Shown here in pieces: positions 17,428-26,670 of a stretch of DNA of 64,000 nt. A program made the position numbers and the translations under genes. The DNA lies in NCBI GenBank assembly GCA_017462345.1, contig JAFTRI010000007.1, forward strand, positions 1 through 64,000. Direction: 5' to 3'. Under the pieces are notes generated by a model. The model worked only from the letters and a program-made list of their open reading frames with translations, did not search any database and was not told the DNA's origin. The stretch's first letter is position 1, and every line of letters begins with the position of its first letter. The stretch is from Muribaculaceae bacterium (GTDB lineage: Bacteria > Bacteroidota > Bacteroidia > Bacteroidales > Muribaculaceae).

Positions 17428-18183
17428 ATGACAGACATTCTACGCGAGTACACCCCCATCACTCTGGAAGAGATGAAAAGTGTCAGGCTAATGAACCGTA
17501 TCGACACCAAATATCTCACTACCCGGACAGTGCTATCCCACTTTTTGGAACAAGCACTGGCCGAATACCGGCTACAGGAAATCGACGGAGAATATCTTAT
17601 GCCCTATCACACACTTTACTTTGACACAAAGCAATGCAGCATGTACATGGATCATCTTCACGGGCACAAAACCCGCCAGAAGATCCGCATCAGGACATAC
17701 GAGACATCGGACGTCTCATTTCTTGAAATAAAGAACAAGAACAACAAGGGCAGAACCAAGAAAAAACGCATACAGTGCAACCGGTTCGAAGACAGCGACT
17801 GCACTGAATTCATCGGGAAATACGCCAGATACACCTATTCCGACCTGTTCAAACAGATCGAGAACCGTTTCACCCGAATAACACTGGTCAACCGCAAAAT
17901 GACCGAAAGGCTCACAATTGATACCGGGCTTAAATTCCACAACTGTCAAACCGGAATCAACTGCAAGCTGGAAAATCTTGTAATCATCGAATTGAAACGC
18001 GACGGGCACACTGTTTCAGAGTCATCAGCAATGCTACGCAATCTACGCATCCAGCCGGCAAAATTCAGCAAATACTGCATGGGGATGGCTCTGACCGACA
18101 GCGGGCTTAAGCACAACCGTTTCAAACCGCGATTGCGCACAATAGACAAACTATGTAATATTAACAAAGATATACAATTTTAA
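17428..18183 (+). CDS. VTC-domain protein (polyphosphate-polymerase-like)
   Basis: The 251-residue protein is a single VTC domain, the catalytic tunnel fold of the yeast vacuolar polyphosphate polymerase. Basic and acidic signature elements are in order: MNRIDTKY, LYFDTKQ, RQKIRIRTYE, FLEIKNKNNKGRTKKKR, FTRITLVNRKMTERLTID, LVIIELKRDG and FSKYCMGMAL. These provide the ring of Arg/Lys that binds triphosphate and the Glu ligands for metal. It has no membrane segment and precedes a DUF4956 membrane protein by 22 bases. Bacterial VTC proteins are thought to make polyphosphate, but this one's activity is unproven. Confidence 0.88.
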   Translation: MTDILREYTPITLEEMKSVRLMNRIDTKYLTTRTVLSHFLEQALAEYRLQEIDGEYLMPYHTLYFDTKQCSMYMDHLHGHKTRQKIRIRTYETSDVSFLEIKNKNNKGRTKKKRIQCNRFEDSDCTEFIGKYARYTYSDLFKQIENRFTRITLVNRKMTERLTIDTGLKFHNCQTGINCKLENLVIIELKRDGHTVSESSAMLRNLRIQPAKFSKYCMGMALTDSGLKHNRFKPRLRTIDKLCNINKDIQF

Positions 18184-18205
18184 TCGTTCACAACTTAAAC
18201 ATTCC

Positions 18206-18874
18206 ATGGAAGACTTTGATTTCATCGATACGCCATTGATAGCATCGCTCGACCTGTGGCAAATGCTTCTGAGATTCGCATTCAACTCATTCGTTGTATG
18301 GCTAATCATCCATAAACTATATTTTCCAAAAAGCCGCCGATGTGATTATTACTTCACTTTCGCGCTCATAAGTGTCAGCATCTTTTTCCTCATTTATCTC
18401 CTCGGAGGCGTAAAGATTAAGGTCGGATTCGCTTTGGGGTTATTTGCGATCTTCGGCATAATACGCTATCGCACAGAATCGATGTTGGTCAGGGAAATGA
18501 CCTACCTGTTCGTAATCATTGCCGTATCGGTCATAAATGCACTCGCCGTGACACTCAGTATCGCAGAACTGGTACTGACAAATTTCATATTCCTGTTGTG
18601 CATAAGATTCTGCGAAAATATCCCGAAACTCAAACATGTATCGGAAAAACTTGTCCTATATGACCGCATAGAACTTATATGCCCCGACCGTCGCGAGGAA
18701 TTACTTGAAGACCTTCACAAGCGTTTAGGGTTAAACATCCTACGCGTAGAAGTAGGCGCCGTCAATTTTCTTCAGGACACAGCCATGCTGAAAGTATTCT
18801 ATGAAAGCGAAGAAGACAAGAGCTCCAATGCAATCAACCACATGTTGAAATTTCCAAAAGAAGAAAGGCCATGA
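18206..18874 (+). CDS. DUF4956 membrane protein
   Basis: The 222-residue protein has about four N-terminal membrane segments within residues 15-130 and a cytoplasmic C-terminal half (about 140-222). The family signature is clear: GVKIKVGFALGLFAIFGIIRYRTE followed closely by REMTYLFVIIAVSVINA (quoted here as two pieces of one motif region). The function is unknown; DUF4956 genes very often sit beside VTC-domain genes. It overlaps the next gene by 4 bases (ATGA), so the operon is tight. Confidence 0.88.
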   Translation: MEDFDFIDTPLIASLDLWQMLLRFAFNSFVVWLIIHKLYFPKSRRCDYYFTFALISVSIFFLIYLLGGVKIKVGFALGLFAIFGIIRYRTESMLVREMTYLFVIIAVSVINALAVTLSIAELVLTNFIFLLCIRFCENIPKLKHVSEKLVLYDRIELICPDRREELLEDLHKRLGLNILRVEVGAVNFLQDTAMLKVFYESEEDKSSNAINHMLKFPKEERP

Positions 18875-19602
18875 GCAACAAAGCAATATCATTTTTAGCC
18901 GCAGCACTATTGTGCATAATTCCAGTAAAGGCTGAAGCACAGAGCCTGTGGACTTCAGTAGAAGCTGACTATAAACTCACCAAGAAATGGGGACTTTCAG
19001 CCGAAGGCGAATACCGTACCCAAGACAACTTTTCAAACACCGAGCGGTGGGCTGCCACTATCAGCGCCGAATATAAAGCGTGGTCTCACCTTAAAATTGC
19101 AGGAGGATACACCTACATATATCAGCATTGTCCTAACGAAACGACAAAGAAAGGCAATATAATACCACAATACTGGCAACCCAAGCACCGCGCGTTCTTC
19201 TCTCTGAGCGGAAGCTACAAATGGCACAACATCGAGTTCTCGCTCCGTGAGCGGTACCAGTACACCTACCGTCCCAACCAGTATGTGACCAAGTACGACG
19301 ATGACCGTATCACGAGAAAAACCGATGAAATCATAAAGACAAAGAACCAACATGTAATGCGTTCACGGATACAAGTGGAATATGACAAAAAGAAATGCAA
19401 GTTCACCCCCTACGCATCATGTGAATTATACAACTCTTTCACCGACGGGTTCAGAACCGAAAAAACAAGATGGACGATCGGCTCATCATACAAGATCGAC
19501 AAGAAAAACTCGGTAGACCTGTATTACCGGTACAACGATGAAAATGACGATGACAACGAAGGCGGTCACGTGATAGGAATCGGCTATAAATTCAAACTCT
19601 AA
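18871..19602 (+). CDS. DUF2490-type outer-membrane beta-barrel protein
   Basis: The 243-residue protein has a signal peptide (to about residue 23, AEAQS) followed by alternating amphipathic strands and a C-terminal GYKFKL strand. The N-terminal LWTSVEADYKLTKKWGLSAEGEYRTQDN and internal SLRERYQYTYRP fit DUF2490. I infer an outer-membrane barrel. Overlap with the DUF4956 gene links it to the VTC cluster, giving a set that spans cytoplasm, inner membrane and outer membrane. Confidence 0.8.
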   Translation: MSNKAISFLAAALLCIIPVKAEAQSLWTSVEADYKLTKKWGLSAEGEYRTQDNFSNTERWAATISAEYKAWSHLKIAGGYTYIYQHCPNETTKKGNIIPQYWQPKHRAFFSLSGSYKWHNIEFSLRERYQYTYRPNQYVTKYDDDRITRKTDEIIKTKNQHVMRSRIQVEYDKKKCKFTPYASCELYNSFTDGFRTEKTRWTIGSSYKIDKKNSVDLYYRYNDENDDDNEGGHVIGIGYKFKL

Positions 19603-19623
19603 CCATTACCACCAGATACTGCT

Positions 19624-21423
19624 ATGAACCGACTCAGGAAACTCTCAATATACGCACTTCCTTTAATGCTTATGGGCAGCATGTCATGTACCGACGACGA
19701 TTTCTATATTTCAGATGAGGATCTTGGCATCGAACGTCCTAATGACGGAGACCTGCCCGCTTTCGCCAATACCATTCCGGCATGGAATGGAGAAAAAGCC
19801 GATGACGCGAGCAGTGATGTTGTGGGCAGCAGCAACAAAATCTACCACGAAAACAATACGTTCCCAAATAACATCACCGTCACCTACAATGGCGAAAACG
19901 CCACAATCGAATGCAGCAATTCCAATATAATATGCCACACATCTGGAGCATACGTGACAATAGACATGATCACTAACGGCATAAGCGGCAACACAGCAAT
20001 CACCCTCACAGGAAACAGCGCAAACGGCGGGCTGAAGATATACGGCAGCAACAAGGTGAAACTGCTGTTGGACGGCATAGAACTTACATCAGGTCATGGT
20101 CCGGCAATAAACAACCAATGCAAGAAAGCCTTGTTTGTCCACCTTACCGACGGCACCACAAACAAGCTCAGCGACTGCATCACATATACCGAGGACGACT
20201 ACTACACCAGTGGAGCAAGTTCACTCAGCGAAGACCGGAAGGGTTGTTTTTTCAGTGAAGGCTACATGGTATTCAGCGGAAAAGGCATCCTGACTGTTGC
20301 CGCAAAATACCGGCACGGTATCGTCACGGACAGCTACCTGTATACCCGTCCCGGAGTAACTATTGCCGTCACAGAGACAGCAAAGAATGCGATACATGCC
20401 AAAGGGGACACCGATGACGGCCTCGGTGTCAACATCGATGGCGGACTGATTTATGCCAATGTCCCATCAGCAGCAGGAAAAGGAATCAAGACCGACCTGA
20501 ACGTGGATATATGTGGAGGCAAAGTCCTTATAAACACCACAGGAGACAGCGGATATGACGCAGAAACAAACGACACATCCTCTCCGACCGGCATAAAGTC
20601 AGACGGGAACATAAACATAAATGGCGGGGTTATTGAGATACGCAGTTCAGGAAGCGGAGGGAAAGGACTGAATGCCAACGGCACGATAACCATTGCCGGT
20701 GGAAACTCGACCATTGTCACAACGGGGATAAAATATATCTATACCGAAGAACTCACCTCATCACCCAAAGGTGTCAAAGCCGATGGCAACATCAATATAA
20801 CCGGAGGAACACTAAACGTTGCCGTCACAGGTAAGCATGACGGCTCAGAAGGATTGGAAAGCAAGAGTTCTCTTAATGTAAGCGGAGGAGAGGCATACGT
20901 ATATGCATACGACGACGCCATCAACATCTCATCAGACATCAATATCAGCGGAGGACGTATTTATGCCTACTCCAGCAACAATGACGGGATCGACGCCAAT
21001 GGCACAATAACCGTTAACGACGGGCTGGTTATCGGCATCGGGGCAAGTGCTCCGGAAAGCGGAATCGATGTCGACACCGGAGAACAGTTACTGCTAAACG
21101 GCGGGACAGCGATTGTCATGGGCGGCACGCTACAATCATCACCATCGGCTGCCAGCCGGCAACGCAGCATCATCTGCAACGATATTCCCGTATCAAAAGA
21201 TCAAAACATAGCGATACTCGGAATTTCAAGCACACCCATTGTGACATTCTCCTGTCCACGAAGCATGAGCAGCACAACTTTCCTGTTCAACTCTCCGGGC
21301 ATTACCACCGGAACAAACTATACCGTATCGGCAGGAGGCTCTCTATCAAATTATTCCGACAATTGGAACTGCTGGTACAGCGGAGGTAACTGGTCAGGAG
21401 GCAACACTATCGCCACGTTTTAA
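19624..21423 (+). CDS. lipoprotein with Cthe_2159-type carbohydrate-binding beta-helix domain
   Basis: The 599-residue protein has a lipoprotein signal (LMLMGSMSC, Cys22) followed by an acidic linker and a long parallel beta-helix. Repeats of the type NININGGVIEI, GTITIAGGNSTI, NINITGGTLNV and SLNVSGGEAYVYAYDDAI run from about residue 100 to 510. The D(D/A)GIxA turns (KGIKTD, DGIDANG) match the Cthe_2159 family, a calcium-dependent polygalacturonate-binding fold from Clostridium thermocellum. It is last in the VTC-DUF4956-DUF2490 operon, 21 bases after the barrel gene. Surface location is probable. Confidence 0.87.
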   Translation: MNRLRKLSIYALPLMLMGSMSCTDDDFYISDEDLGIERPNDGDLPAFANTIPAWNGEKADDASSDVVGSSNKIYHENNTFPNNITVTYNGENATIECSNSNIICHTSGAYVTIDMITNGISGNTAITLTGNSANGGLKIYGSNKVKLLLDGIELTSGHGPAINNQCKKALFVHLTDGTTNKLSDCITYTEDDYYTSGASSLSEDRKGCFFSEGYMVFSGKGILTVAAKYRHGIVTDSYLYTRPGVTIAVTETAKNAIHAKGDTDDGLGVNIDGGLIYANVPSAAGKGIKTDLNVDICGGKVLINTTGDSGYDAETNDTSSPTGIKSDGNININGGVIEIRSSGSGGKGLNANGTITIAGGNSTIVTTGIKYIYTEELTSSPKGVKADGNINITGGTLNVAVTGKHDGSEGLESKSSLNVSGGEAYVYAYDDAINISSDINISGGRIYAYSSNNDGIDANGTITVNDGLVIGIGASAPESGIDVDTGEQLLLNGGTAIVMGGTLQSSPSAASRQRSIICNDIPVSKDQNIAILGISSTPIVTFSCPRSMSSTTFLFNSPGITTGTNYTVSAGGSLSNYSDNWNCWYSGGNWSGGNTIATF

Positions 21424-21448
21424 GCACAAGCACACATAACCGGCATAT

Positions 21449-21490
21449 AGACAAGCGACAAGACTTCCAGAAAAGTTCTGTCGCTTGTCT
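21449..21490 (+). terminator. hairpin closing the VTC cluster
   Basis: AGACAAGCGACA (21449-21460) pairs perfectly with TGTCGCTTGTCT (21479-21490), 26 bases after the stop. There is a short T-run only. Confidence 0.7.
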
Positions 21491-21535
21491 ATTACCGTTT
21501 ATCACAATAGTGCCTTTTCAATCATTTTTTATCAC

Positions 21536-21543
21536 TATCTTTG
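21536..21543 (+). promoter_or_regulatory. -7 element for the DUF4199-glycosyltransferase operon
   Basis: TATCTTTG matches TAnnTTTG, 18 bases before the ATG at 21561. It probably drives 21561-25862. Confidence 0.55.
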
Positions 21544-21560
21544 CAGTCTGATAACAAGAA

Positions 21561-22085
21561 ATGGCTTTAGAAAAATACTCCCCGTTCCGACGCGGTGCCG
21601 ATGACGGATTCCTGTTTGGCATCTACCTGACAGTGCTGTTCTTTGCCACAGCATCAGCCACTTCCGTGCCCTACATCGGATTATTATCGCCACTGATGGC
21701 AGCAGGAGTCCCTATTGTCACCTACATCTATTTACGCCGCAGCTATGTAAAGGACTATGGCACTACACAATTCTCTTCCCTATGGATGCAAGGCATTGTA
21801 ATGTTCTTCTGCGGCTCGATAATAATGGCGTTGGCTGCCTACATCTACATGCGATGGATCGCACCTGATTTCCTCATAAGCCAAATCACTTCATCAATAG
21901 AGACCCTAAAAGGACAAGGACGAGGGAAAGAGGTAATAGACATTCTACAGAAAATGCTTGACAACAACTTGATTCCTACACCGATACAAGTTGCAATAGA
22001 AATGATATGGCTCGGAGTATTCTCCGGCTCATTGCTATCCATCATAGTGTCGCTGATAGTACAAGCGCATAAAGTAAATACATAA
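21561..22085 (+). CDS. DUF4199 membrane protein
   Basis: The 174-residue protein has four predicted membrane segments (about 18-38, 43-60, 75-98, 145-168) and the DUF4199 layout with RRGADDGFLFGIYL at the start. Function is unknown. In Bacteroidota this family regularly precedes a dolichol-phosphate-mannosyltransferase-like GT2 gene, as here (28 bases). Confidence 0.82.
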   Translation: MALEKYSPFRRGADDGFLFGIYLTVLFFATASATSVPYIGLLSPLMAAGVPIVTYIYLRRSYVKDYGTTQFSSLWMQGIVMFFCGSIIMALAAYIYMRWIAPDFLISQITSSIETLKGQGRGKEVIDILQKMLDNNLIPTPIQVAIEMIWLGVFSGSLLSIIVSLIVQAHKVNT

Positions 22086-22113
22086 TATTTTACAACCATT
22101 TAAATCTCCAGAT

Positions 22114-23085
22114 ATGGATATATCGGTAATTGTCCCATTATATAACGAAGCAGAGTCACTACCTGAACTTGAGGCATGGATAAGACGCGTCATGGAACAG
22201 AATGGCTTCAGCTATGAAATATTGTTCATCAACGATGGAAGCACTGACAGTTCCTGGGATGTCATCAAAAGCCTCAGCGACAAGAGCCCTAATGTCAAAG
22301 GGGTGTGTTTCCGCCGCAACTATGGCAAGTCTCCGGCATTAAATACCGGTTTCATCAGAGAATCAGGTGATGTAGTAATCACAATGGACGCTGATCTGCA
22401 GGACAGTCCCGATGAGATACCCGAACTTTACCGCATGATAACCTCAGAGGGGTATGACCTTGTATCGGGATGGAAACAGAAACGTTACGACCCCCTGTCA
22501 AAAACAATCCCGACTAAATTATTCAATGCCACCGCCCGCAAAGTCAGCGGCATAACGAATCTTCACGACTTCAACTGCGGACTTAAAGCCTACAGGAACA
22601 AGGTGGTCAAGCATATTGAAGTCTACGGAGACATGCACCGTTACATCCCATATCTTGCCAAAAATGCCGGTTTTAACCGCATCGGAGAAAAGGTTGTACA
22701 TCATCAAGCAAGGAAATACGGTAAAACAAAATTCGGTCTCGACCGGTTCGTTAACGGTTATCTTGACCTTGCGACCCTATGGTTCACGGCAAAATTCGGC
22801 ATAAAGCCAATGCATTTCTTCGGCCTGCTCGGCAGCCTGATGTTCATTCTCGGATTCCTTGCCGTGGCAATAGTAGGAGCGACAAAACTGTACAACATGT
22901 ACACTGGACAACCATATATACTTGTAACCGACTCGCCCTACTTCTATCTGTCACTTGTAATGATGATTCTAGGCACACAGCTGTTCCTTACCGGATTCCT
23001 CGGGGAACTTATTGTGCGTAATTCCCATAGGCGTAACGATTATGAAATAGAAGAAGAACTGAATACCACTGATGGAAAAGCCTGA
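22114..23085 (+). CDS. GT2 family glycosyltransferase (DPM/GtrB-like, polyprenyl-phosphate sugar transferase)
   Basis: The 323-residue protein has a GT-A domain (about 1-235): ISVIVPLYNEAESLPEL, FINDGSTDSSWDV, ITMDADLQDSPDEIPEL with the DxD-like acid pair, and a HHQARKYGKTKFGLDRFVNGYLD-type segment split at its middle. Two membrane helices follow (about 232-258 and 275-300). This is the layout of GtrB/DPM1-like enzymes that load a sugar on polyprenyl phosphate. Donor and acceptor cannot be fixed. It overlaps the next gene by 14 bases. Confidence 0.9.
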   Translation: MDISVIVPLYNEAESLPELEAWIRRVMEQNGFSYEILFINDGSTDSSWDVIKSLSDKSPNVKGVCFRRNYGKSPALNTGFIRESGDVVITMDADLQDSPDEIPELYRMITSEGYDLVSGWKQKRYDPLSKTIPTKLFNATARKVSGITNLHDFNCGLKAYRNKVVKHIEVYGDMHRYIPYLAKNAGFNRIGEKVVHHQARKYGKTKFGLDRFVNGYLDLATLWFTAKFGIKPMHFFGLLGSLMFILGFLAVAIVGATKLYNMYTGQPYILVTDSPYFYLSLVMMILGTQLFLTGFLGELIVRNSHRRNDYEIEEELNTTDGKA

Positions 23086-23611
23086 TTCATATACACTTCT
23101 GGTTAATCTGATAAAAAACCGTTACTCCTGCCGTAACTTCAAGGAGAAACCGGTATCGAGGGATACAATCAGCACAATCATCGACGCTGCCCGTCTCGCG
23201 CCATCGGCCTGTAACCGACAGCCATGGGAATTTATCGTAATCGACACCGACGATTTACGCCGCACCGTAATCGAAAGCTACGACCGGCAATGGATAAGGA
23301 GCGCACCGGCATTCATCATCGCATGCGGTCTTCATGATGAAGCATGGCATCGTGACTCAGACGGTAAAGACCATACCGACGTGGACGTATCCATTGCAAT
23401 AGAGCATATATGCCTTGCCGCAACCGCCCTTAATCTCGGGACTTGCTGGGTGTGCAACTTCAATACGGACACATTGCGTACAGGATTGAATATCCCTCAA
23501 AATATCGAACCGATTGCCATTATACCCCTCGGCTATCCCGACACCTCAGCTCCATTACCGGAAAAGAAACGTAAATCACTTGAAGACATCACAAAATGGG
23601 GAAAATATTAA
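23072..23611 (+). CDS. nitroreductase-family flavoprotein
   Basis: The 179-residue protein has nitroreductase motifs: RYSCRNFKEKPVSRDTI at the start, ARLAPSACNRQPWEFIV (FMN contact), and LGTCWVCNFN with IPLGYP near the end. It is a short NfsB-like FMN enzyme using NAD(P)H; substrate unknown. It overlaps both neighbours, so it is translated as part of the envelope operon. Confidence 0.9.
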   Translation: MEKPDSYTLLVNLIKNRYSCRNFKEKPVSRDTISTIIDAARLAPSACNRQPWEFIVIDTDDLRRTVIESYDRQWIRSAPAFIIACGLHDEAWHRDSDGKDHTDVDVSIAIEHICLAATALNLGTCWVCNFNTDTLRTGLNIPQNIEPIAIIPLGYPDTSAPLPEKKRKSLEDITKWGKY

Positions 23612-24198
23612 CATACATATTAACGGTCACAATACTAACAGCCACCATATCCTCATGTAACACGACCGGCTGCACCGAAAACCAGAACAGCCTGCCTCTC
23701 GCAGGATTCTATTCAATGGAGGACGGCAACAGTATCGCCATCGATTCCATAAGCATCGGCGGCGTCAATGCCCCTGATGACTCACTGCTCGTAAATAACG
23801 GCAATGACGTAAGCCGGGTTTATCTACCATTCCGCTCGAACAGTCAATCATCTTCATTTTTCATCCACTACAACCAGAAAGAGCTATCAGCACCAGAACT
23901 GAATGACACCGTCACATTTGACTACACATCATTTCCGGTTTTCGTCTCGGAGGAATGCGGAGCCATGTATCACTATACGATAACAAGACTGGCATATACA
24001 CATCATCTTGTCGACTCCATCGCTATAACCGATTCGGTCGTGACCAACATTGAAAAAGAACGCATCAAGATATTTTTCCGAACGGTATCATCAGATGAGA
24101 CCGACGGAGAAAGCAATTCTCCGGAAGGAGACAATAATGACACTGAGGATAATTCCGAAGGCAATAACCAACAAGGCGAAACAGAAACAACGGAATGA
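23596..24198 (+). CDS. DUF6452 lipoprotein
   Basis: The 200-residue protein has a lipoprotein signal (LTATISSC) and a single beta-rich domain (about 25-150: SIGGVNAPDDSLL, VYLPFRSNSQSSSFFIHY, FVSEECGAMYHYTI). A low-complexity acidic tail follows (SPEGDNNDTEDNSEGNN). This fits DUF6452. It overlaps the nitroreductase gene by 16 bases and the DUF6048 gene by 4. Function is unknown; the pairing with DUF6048 is common in Bacteroidales. Confidence 0.82.
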   Translation: MGKILTYILTVTILTATISSCNTTGCTENQNSLPLAGFYSMEDGNSIAIDSISIGGVNAPDDSLLVNNGNDVSRVYLPFRSNSQSSSFFIHYNQKELSAPELNDTVTFDYTSFPVFVSEECGAMYHYTITRLAYTHHLVDSIAITDSVVTNIEKERIKIFFRTVSSDETDGESNSPEGDNNDTEDNSEGNNQQGETETTE

Positions 24199-25094
24199 TG
24201 AGACACCTGACCATAATACTACTATTTGCGATAAGCGGTCTTCTTGTGAACGAAAGTGCAGCTCAACGCCGTATCACTCCGGTTACGCCAAATTCCAATG
24301 CCATACCTGCTACAGAGCGAAAAAAAGATACTCCTGCAAGGAAACAGGATGACAAGAAAAATCTTGTTGAGTTTAAGGATACCCAAGGCAATACCGTACT
24401 TGTAGACACGATTTCGGGTAGAGAGTATATCGACTCCACGGCGATTAAAGAAAAAAACAAACTGGCTTACCCGCTGTTTCATGAAGTAACTTTAGGTCTC
24501 AATCTATGGGATCCGCTTATGCGTTGTTTCGGGCAGAAATACGGTGGTGCCGAGATATGGGGCGAATTGAGCATCCATAACCGTTTCAAGCCGGTAGTAG
24601 AGATAGGATTAGGAACCGCCGACTACACTCCGGAGGACGGCAACTATACATATAAGAGCAGTACGGCACCATATTTCAGAATAGGCATGAACTATAATTT
24701 CCTATATAAATCAAAGCCAGACTACCAGTTCCATGCCGGAATCCGTTACGGATTCACCTCTTTCTCTTACGAAATAACCGACATTCATCCGGTAGCCGAT
24801 TACTGGCAGGAAAACGCCACATTCAACATTCCGTCCCAAAGTTCCACTGTAGGGTTCTTGGATATCGTATTGGGCATAAGGGTCAAGATTGTCAAAAACC
24901 TGTCAATGGGATGGGCATTCAAATACCACACAATCCTACATGAAAGCAAGAACATCTACGGTGAGCCATGGTACATTCCCGGATACGGTACACGCACATC
25001 ATCCATAGGCGGCAGTCTATCGGTAATGTACACCATCCCTTTGGGCAAGAGGACAAAGCCGATGACCGATACCGAAACGGCTGTAGCAGAATGA
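24195..25094 (+). CDS. DUF6048 outer-membrane-type protein
   Basis: The 299-residue protein has a signal peptide (MMRHLTIILLFAISGLLVNESAAQ), a basic/charged linker and a beta-barrel-like body: EVTLGLNLWDPLMRCFGQKYG, PYFRIGMNYNFLYKS, FHAGIRYGFTSFSYEI, LGIRVKIVKNLSMGWAFKY. These place it in DUF6048. Outer-membrane location is inferred. The ATG overlaps the DUF6452 stop (ATGA). Confidence 0.82.
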   Translation: MMRHLTIILLFAISGLLVNESAAQRRITPVTPNSNAIPATERKKDTPARKQDDKKNLVEFKDTQGNTVLVDTISGREYIDSTAIKEKNKLAYPLFHEVTLGLNLWDPLMRCFGQKYGGAEIWGELSIHNRFKPVVEIGLGTADYTPEDGNYTYKSSTAPYFRIGMNYNFLYKSKPDYQFHAGIRYGFTSFSYEITDIHPVADYWQENATFNIPSQSSTVGFLDIVLGIRVKIVKNLSMGWAFKYHTILHESKNIYGEPWYIPGYGTRTSSIGGSLSVMYTIPLGKRTKPMTDTETAVAE

Positions 25095-25118
25095 GCAAAA
25101 GCCGATAGACCAACTGCC

Positions 25119-25862
25119 ATGAAAAGAATCGTCATTATCGGTGCATCATCGGGATTAGGTTACCGCATAGCCGAAGAATTTGCCATGAAAGGATGGAAGG
25201 TAGGAATTGCCGCCCGAAGAGAAACACCTCTCAAAACTTTACAGGAGAGATTCCCGGACAACATAACATACCTTACCATTGACATAACATCAAATGACGC
25301 CGTCTCCCGGTTCATGAGCCTTATCAAAATGACCGGCGGCATGGACATACTGATACATGCGTCAGGGATAGGGCGACAAAACCCCGAACTTGATATCGAC
25401 AACGAGATAAACACAGTCAACACCAACATCACCGGATTTATCAGAATCGTTGATACCGCCTATCAATACTTCAAGGGCTCATCTTCCCAACGTCAAGAAG
25501 GACATATAGCCGTCATCTCATCAGTGGCAGGGACTATGGGGATAGGCATTGCGGCAAGCTATTGTGCCACAAAACGTTTTCAATACACCTACCTTACGGC
25601 ACTTGAACAGTTGGCCAACATTGAACGGACCAATATTTCATTTACCGACATCCGTCCGGGTTTTATTGACACCCCATTACTGGCCGGAGAAAAAAATTAT
25701 CCCATGATGATGTCGATCGACTATGCCGTACCCCGCATTATACGGGCTATATTACAGAAAAAACGCATTGCAATCATAGACTGGCGTTGGCGGATACTTG
25801 TGTCATTATGGCGGCTGATACCCCGCTGCCTATGGAAACATCTGCCAATCAAGACAGGATAA
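25119..25862 (+). CDS. SDR-family NAD(P)-dependent oxidoreductase
   Basis: The 247-residue short-chain dehydrogenase has the cofactor motif GASSGLGYRIAEEF (TGxxxGxG type) at residues 7-20, LIHASGIG (NAG-like), and the catalytic Ser-Tyr-Lys set in ISSVAGTMGIG and SYCATK. DIRPGFIDTPLL follows. The C-terminal ~30 residues are basic and hydrophobic. Substrate is unknown. It is 24 bases after the DUF6048 gene and probably the last gene of that operon. Confidence 0.9.
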   Translation: MKRIVIIGASSGLGYRIAEEFAMKGWKVGIAARRETPLKTLQERFPDNITYLTIDITSNDAVSRFMSLIKMTGGMDILIHASGIGRQNPELDIDNEINTVNTNITGFIRIVDTAYQYFKGSSSQRQEGHIAVISSVAGTMGIGIAASYCATKRFQYTYLTALEQLANIERTNISFTDIRPGFIDTPLLAGEKNYPMMMSIDYAVPRIIRAILQKKRIAIIDWRWRILVSLWRLIPRCLWKHLPIKTG

Positions 25863-25869
25863 AATGCAC

Positions 25870-26142
25870 CTATCCGCTCCGTTTGCGCCACCATCGACGC
25901 AGACGCGTCAGCCCGGCAGTACCCAACACTATAATGCCGGAATATTGCGTCGCTTTCGCCAGCCCGAATAAAACGAACCACAGAACCGCCTTTACCGTTG
26001 CTGACAACGGCAAGAGCATCTGGGCAAACGACGCGACATAAAACCCGACGCACAGTATCATCAATATGACACCAGTGCGGAACGACAATCCACCAAGCCA
26101 TTTCCTCATCCGGCTAAATACTATTTTCAACTGGTTTTTCAT
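25870..26142 (-). CDS. small two-helix membrane protein of unknown function
   Basis: From the Met at 26142 (MKNQLKIVFSRMRKWLGGLSF) the product is 90 residues. It has two hydrophobic stretches (about 23-43 and 48-72) and highly basic ends (RLRRWWRKRSG). I do not recognise a family with confidence. It converges on the SDR gene with 7 bases between them. The frame opens 7 codons earlier (26163), which is less likely as a start. Confidence 0.6.
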   Translation of the reverse strand: MKNQLKIVFSRMRKWLGGLSFRTGVILMILCVGFYVASFAQMLLPLSATVKAVLWFVLFGLAKATQYSGIIVLGTAGLTRLRRWWRKRSG

Positions 26143-26180
26143 TATTCCCGGTAAAGATAGCAATAATCGGGCTTTTTTAG

Positions 26181-26188
26181 TAAATTTG
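26181..26188 (+). promoter_or_regulatory. -7 element of rpiB
   Basis: TAAATTTG matches TAnnTTTG, 26 bases before the rpiB ATG. Confidence 0.55.
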
Positions 26189-26213
26189 CATTACAATAAA
26201 ACAGTAAATAGCC

Positions 26214-26666
26214 ATGTCAATACTTTTAGACGGAAAGAAGATAGCAATGTGCAGCGACCATGCAGGATACGAATTGAAAAGCATCATTGAAGGCTATCTT
26301 GAATCACAGGACATCCAATATCAGGACTTCGGGACAAACAGTGCCGACAGTTGCGACTACCCCGACTATGCCCATCCCTGTGCCAATGCAGTCGAGAACG
26401 GGACATGCTATCCCGGAATCGCAATGTGCGGAAGCGGAAACGGAATATCAATGACCCTAAACAAGCATCAGGGCATACGCGCAGCTCTCTGCTGGAGTGT
26501 CGAACTGGCTAAACTTGCACGGCAGCACAACGATGCCAATGTCCTTGTCCTTCCAGCCCGCTTTATCGAGCCTGTCCTGGCCCTCGACATTGTAGAGGCA
26601 TTCCTCAACACCCCGTTTGAAGGAGGCCGTCACGTGAAACGCGTAGAGAAAATCCCGGTAAAATAA
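26214..26666 (+). CDS. rpiB: ribose-5-phosphate isomerase B
   Basis: The 150-residue RpiB/LacA-fold protein has CSDHAGYELK (catalytic base region), YPDYAHPCANAV, the anion hole MCGSGNGISM and NKHQGIRAALCW, and the HNDANVLVLPARF segment. The enzyme interconverts ribose-5-phosphate and ribulose-5-phosphate. Length is normal. It stands alone, converging on a glycosyltransferase gene. Confidence 0.95.
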   Translation: MSILLDGKKIAMCSDHAGYELKSIIEGYLESQDIQYQDFGTNSADSCDYPDYAHPCANAVENGTCYPGIAMCGSGNGISMTLNKHQGIRAALCWSVELAKLARQHNDANVLVLPARFIEPVLALDIVEAFLNTPFEGGRHVKRVEKIPVK

Positions 26667-26670
26667 AGAA

